The notes beneath the pieces were generated by a model that did not search any database, was not told the DNA's origin, and saw nothing but the letters and a program-made list of their open reading frames with translations. A stretch of DNA of 8,369 nt from CAYLZN01 sp964387935. GTDB taxonomy: Bacteria > Acidobacteriota > Vicinamibacteria > Vicinamibacterales > JAFNAJ01. Positions 7,086-8,369 of the stretch are shown here, one piece after another (position 1 is the stretch's first letter; each line of letters begins with the position of its first letter). The stretch is taken from positions 1-8,369 of the forward strand of contig CAYLZN010000263.1 in the NCBI GenBank assembly GCA_964387935.1. Direction: 5' to 3'. The position numbers and the translations under genes are program-made.

Positions 7086-7712
7086 TCAGCGGGACGCGAC
7101 CTGGCCGACCGGGTGAGGCGTGAGTTCGTCGAGCGTGCGGAGCGCTTCGACGCGCGTCTCGCCGACGGCCGTTTCGTAGTCGCGCAGAAACGCCTCCTCG
7201 GCGGCGGTCAGGGTTTGGCGCGCCTCGAGAGGGGCGGCGCGCTCGAGCGTGACGCGGCTTGCCGTCCGGGCCTCGCGGCCCGACCAGTCGAAGCGCGGCT
7301 CGAAGAGGCGACCCGCGACCGCGCCCACCAGCAGGCCCGCGACGGCGGCGGCCACGGAACGACGCAGTGTTTCGTGGCGACGGAGCGGTTCGATCGAGGC
7401 GTGCCGCGGGAACGCGAGCACTCGTGCCCCGGTGCGGGTGCCGCCGATGCGCTGGAGGATCGCGCGTCGCTGTCGCTCGAGCCGCGCCGTAGAAAACAGC
7501 CGATCGGCTTCGACGGCGAGTTCGGCCCGCTGGCTGGTCAACCCGGCCTCGAGACGGGCCATGCGCTGCGCGCATGCGGGGCATTCACGCACGTGCACGG
7601 CGACCAGCACGTCGGAGGCGTGAATGCCCGCCAAGGCCAGCAGCGTCAACTCGTCGTCGGACGGATGCCGGTGCGGGCCCGGGCGCCGCGTGAGCCAGGC
7701 GGTCATCGTCAT
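7086..7712 (-). CDS. Transmembrane anti-sigma factor with ZAS-type zinc motif
   Basis: Predicted inner-membrane inhibitor of the ECF sigma factor encoded just upstream; 208 residues. The N-terminal cytoplasmic part carries His40-x3-Cys44-x2-Cys47 (HVRECPAC) preceded by His14 and His16 at 25 and 23 intervening residues, the layout of the zinc-binding anti-sigma (ZAS) domain of RsrA and ChrR. A basic helical stretch follows (about 60-90). A single membrane segment spans about 119-136 (SVAAAVAGLLVGAVAG), leaving about 70 residues outside, which would be the sensory side. That part is helical and acidic and matches no sensor domain I recognise. The ATG at 7712 overlaps the sigma stop as ATGA; GAGG at 7720-7723 lies 7 nt upstream. 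A second ATG two codons on (7706) is a possible alternative start. Confidence 0.9.
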   Translation of the reverse strand: MTMTAWLTRRPGPHRHPSDDELTLLALAGIHASDVLVAVHVRECPACAQRMARLEAGLTSQRAELAVEADRLFSTARLERQRRAILQRIGGTRTGARVLAFPRHASIEPLRRHETLRRSVAAAVAGLLVGAVAGRLFEPRFDWSGREARTASRVTLERAAPLEARQTLTAAEEAFLRDYETAVGETRVEALRTLDELTPHPVGQVASR

Positions 7713-8353
7713 GCGCCGGCCTCGCGCGTGTCTGCGGCGCTGGCCGGCTCGGTGAGCCAGCCACGCAGGCGCCGGATCGCCCGGAACAGATGCACACGGA
7801 CCGTGGTCTCGTTCATGCCCGTAATCAGCCCGATCTCCCGGGGGGTCCGCCCGTCGAAGTGCGTCAGGAGCACTACCGTTCGCTGACGGTCCGGCAGGCG
7901 CTCGATGGCGTCGCCCAACAGTCGCTGGTTGTCGCGCAACACGAGATCGTCTTCCGGCGACCGATCGGCGGCGACCGGTTCCCAGCGACCCTGCGACACC
8001 GGCTCAGCCCACGTCAGCCAGCGGGACCGGCGCCGGAGGCCTTTCAGTCGGTCCAGGCACCCGTTGACCAGGATTCGCGTGAACCAGGCCTCGAACGGCA
8101 TCTGCTCCCGATACGAACGCAGATGGAGGTAGGCCTTCACGAACGCATCCTGCACCGCCTCGTCGGCGTCCGCGGCATTCCGCAGGTAATACAGCGCCAC
8201 TCGCGAGGCCCGCCGCTGCAGCAGACCCACGAGTTCGTCGTAGGCCGCGCGCGCGGCCTCCTCGTGGCCAGCCACGAGGAGGCGGTGGGCATCGACTGCC
8301 AGCCGCTCACTCTGCGTCGCCGTGCCGTCCGAGCGCCGACCGACTCCCTGCAC
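7709..8353 (-). CDS. ECF (extracytoplasmic function) RNA polymerase sigma factor
   Basis: Group 4 sigma factor of 214 residues that directs RNA polymerase to stress promoters. Region 2 spans about 34-109, including the DADEAVQDAFVKAYLHL core (62-78) and PFEAWFTRILVNGCLDRLK (86-104). Region 4 spans about 142-198, with AIERLPDRQRTVVLL and a helix-turn-helix around PREIGLITGMNETTVRVHLF (171-190). No C-terminal extension is present. The first start codon is GTG at 8353-8351; an in-frame TAA nine bases upstream (8362-8360) rules out a longer N-terminus. Only weak A/G-rich sequence precedes it, and a GTG at codon 27 is a less likely alternative. It is the first gene of the visible cluster and overlaps the anti-sigma gene by 4 nt. 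Its promoter lies outside the window, so autoregulation cannot be judged. Confidence 0.95.
   Translation of the reverse strand: MQGVGRRSDGTATQSERLAVDAHRLLVAGHEEAARAAYDELVGLLQRRASRVALYYLRNAADADEAVQDAFVKAYLHLRSYREQMPFEAWFTRILVNGCLDRLKGLRRRSRWLTWAEPVSQGRWEPVAADRSPEDDLVLRDNQRLLGDAIERLPDRQRTVVLLTHFDGRTPREIGLITGMNETTVRVHLFRAIRRLRGWLTEPASAADTREAGA
8242..8283. repeat. Two overlapping perfect palindromes in the 5' coding region of the sigma gene
   Basis: Bases 8256-8283 are an inverted repeat with 13-nt arms (GCCTCCTCGTGGC and its exact complement) around a 2-nt centre CA. It overlaps an 18-bp uninterrupted palindrome at 8242-8259 (AGGCCGCGC and its complement). On the mRNA the first would form a very stable hairpin beginning about 70 nt after the GTG start. 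No U-tract follows, so it does not look like an intrinsic terminator. The encoded residues (LLVAGHEEAARAA) are ordinary for this part of an ECF sigma factor, so codon-level coincidence at high G+C is possible. Confidence 0.6.
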
Positions 8354-8369
8354 TTCTTGTTACGCCCCC

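Noticed and set aside
6029..7123. 364-residue plus-strand open frame opposite ispH
   Set aside because: Antisense shadow of a G+C-rich gene; no recognisable motif, while the opposite strand shows all IspH cysteines.
7035..7886. 283-residue plus-strand open frame opposite the anti-sigma/sigma junction
   Set aside because: It spans two well-supported minus-strand genes and their ATGA overlap, and has no plausible start signal or domain.

Overview
The window is a G+C-rich stretch from a diderm (Gram-negative-type) bacterium. Every supportable gene lies on the minus strand, so the biological order runs from high to low coordinates. A run of ten Ns at 3556-3565 marks a scaffold gap, so this is probably a draft or metagenome assembly. 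The long IspH type, the ECF/anti-sigma pair and the Gly/Met-rich RND proteins would suit Acidobacteriota (Vicinamibacteria-like). That placement is an impression from protein style and has not been tested.

Layout in transcription order. A GTG-started ECF sigma factor (8353-7709) overlaps by ATGA a zinc-binding-type transmembrane anti-sigma factor (7712-7086). After 13 nt comes ispH (7072-5855), the last enzyme of the MEP isoprenoid pathway, in the long plant/cyanobacterial-like form. After 32 nt comes a small exported Spy/CpxP/CnrX-like protein (5822-5355). After 51 nt a complete tripartite efflux system begins: a TolC-family outer-membrane channel (5303-3612, GTG start), a periplasmic adaptor whose start codon region is split by the N gap (3582-2171), and an RND inner-membrane permease (2124 to beyond base 1; the first 708 residues are present). 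All gaps are 51 nt or less and no terminator-like structure separates the genes, so one long operon is the simplest reading.

Working model (inference): the sigma/anti-sigma pair senses an envelope signal and controls a periplasmic helical chaperone or metal sensor plus an efflux pump, in the manner of CnrYXH-CnrCBA or CpxP/Spy-associated pumps. The odd passenger is ispH, a housekeeping [4Fe-4S] enzyme. The most distinctive sequence signals are a shared GGMGGGMGG motif in both adaptor and permease, a permease transmembrane-4 proton-relay site with one aspartate (VDAA) instead of two, and a dense palindromic patch in the 5' coding region of the sigma gene. No RNA genes, insertion sequences, CRISPR arrays or attachment sites were seen, and no intergenic stretch exceeds about 50 nt.
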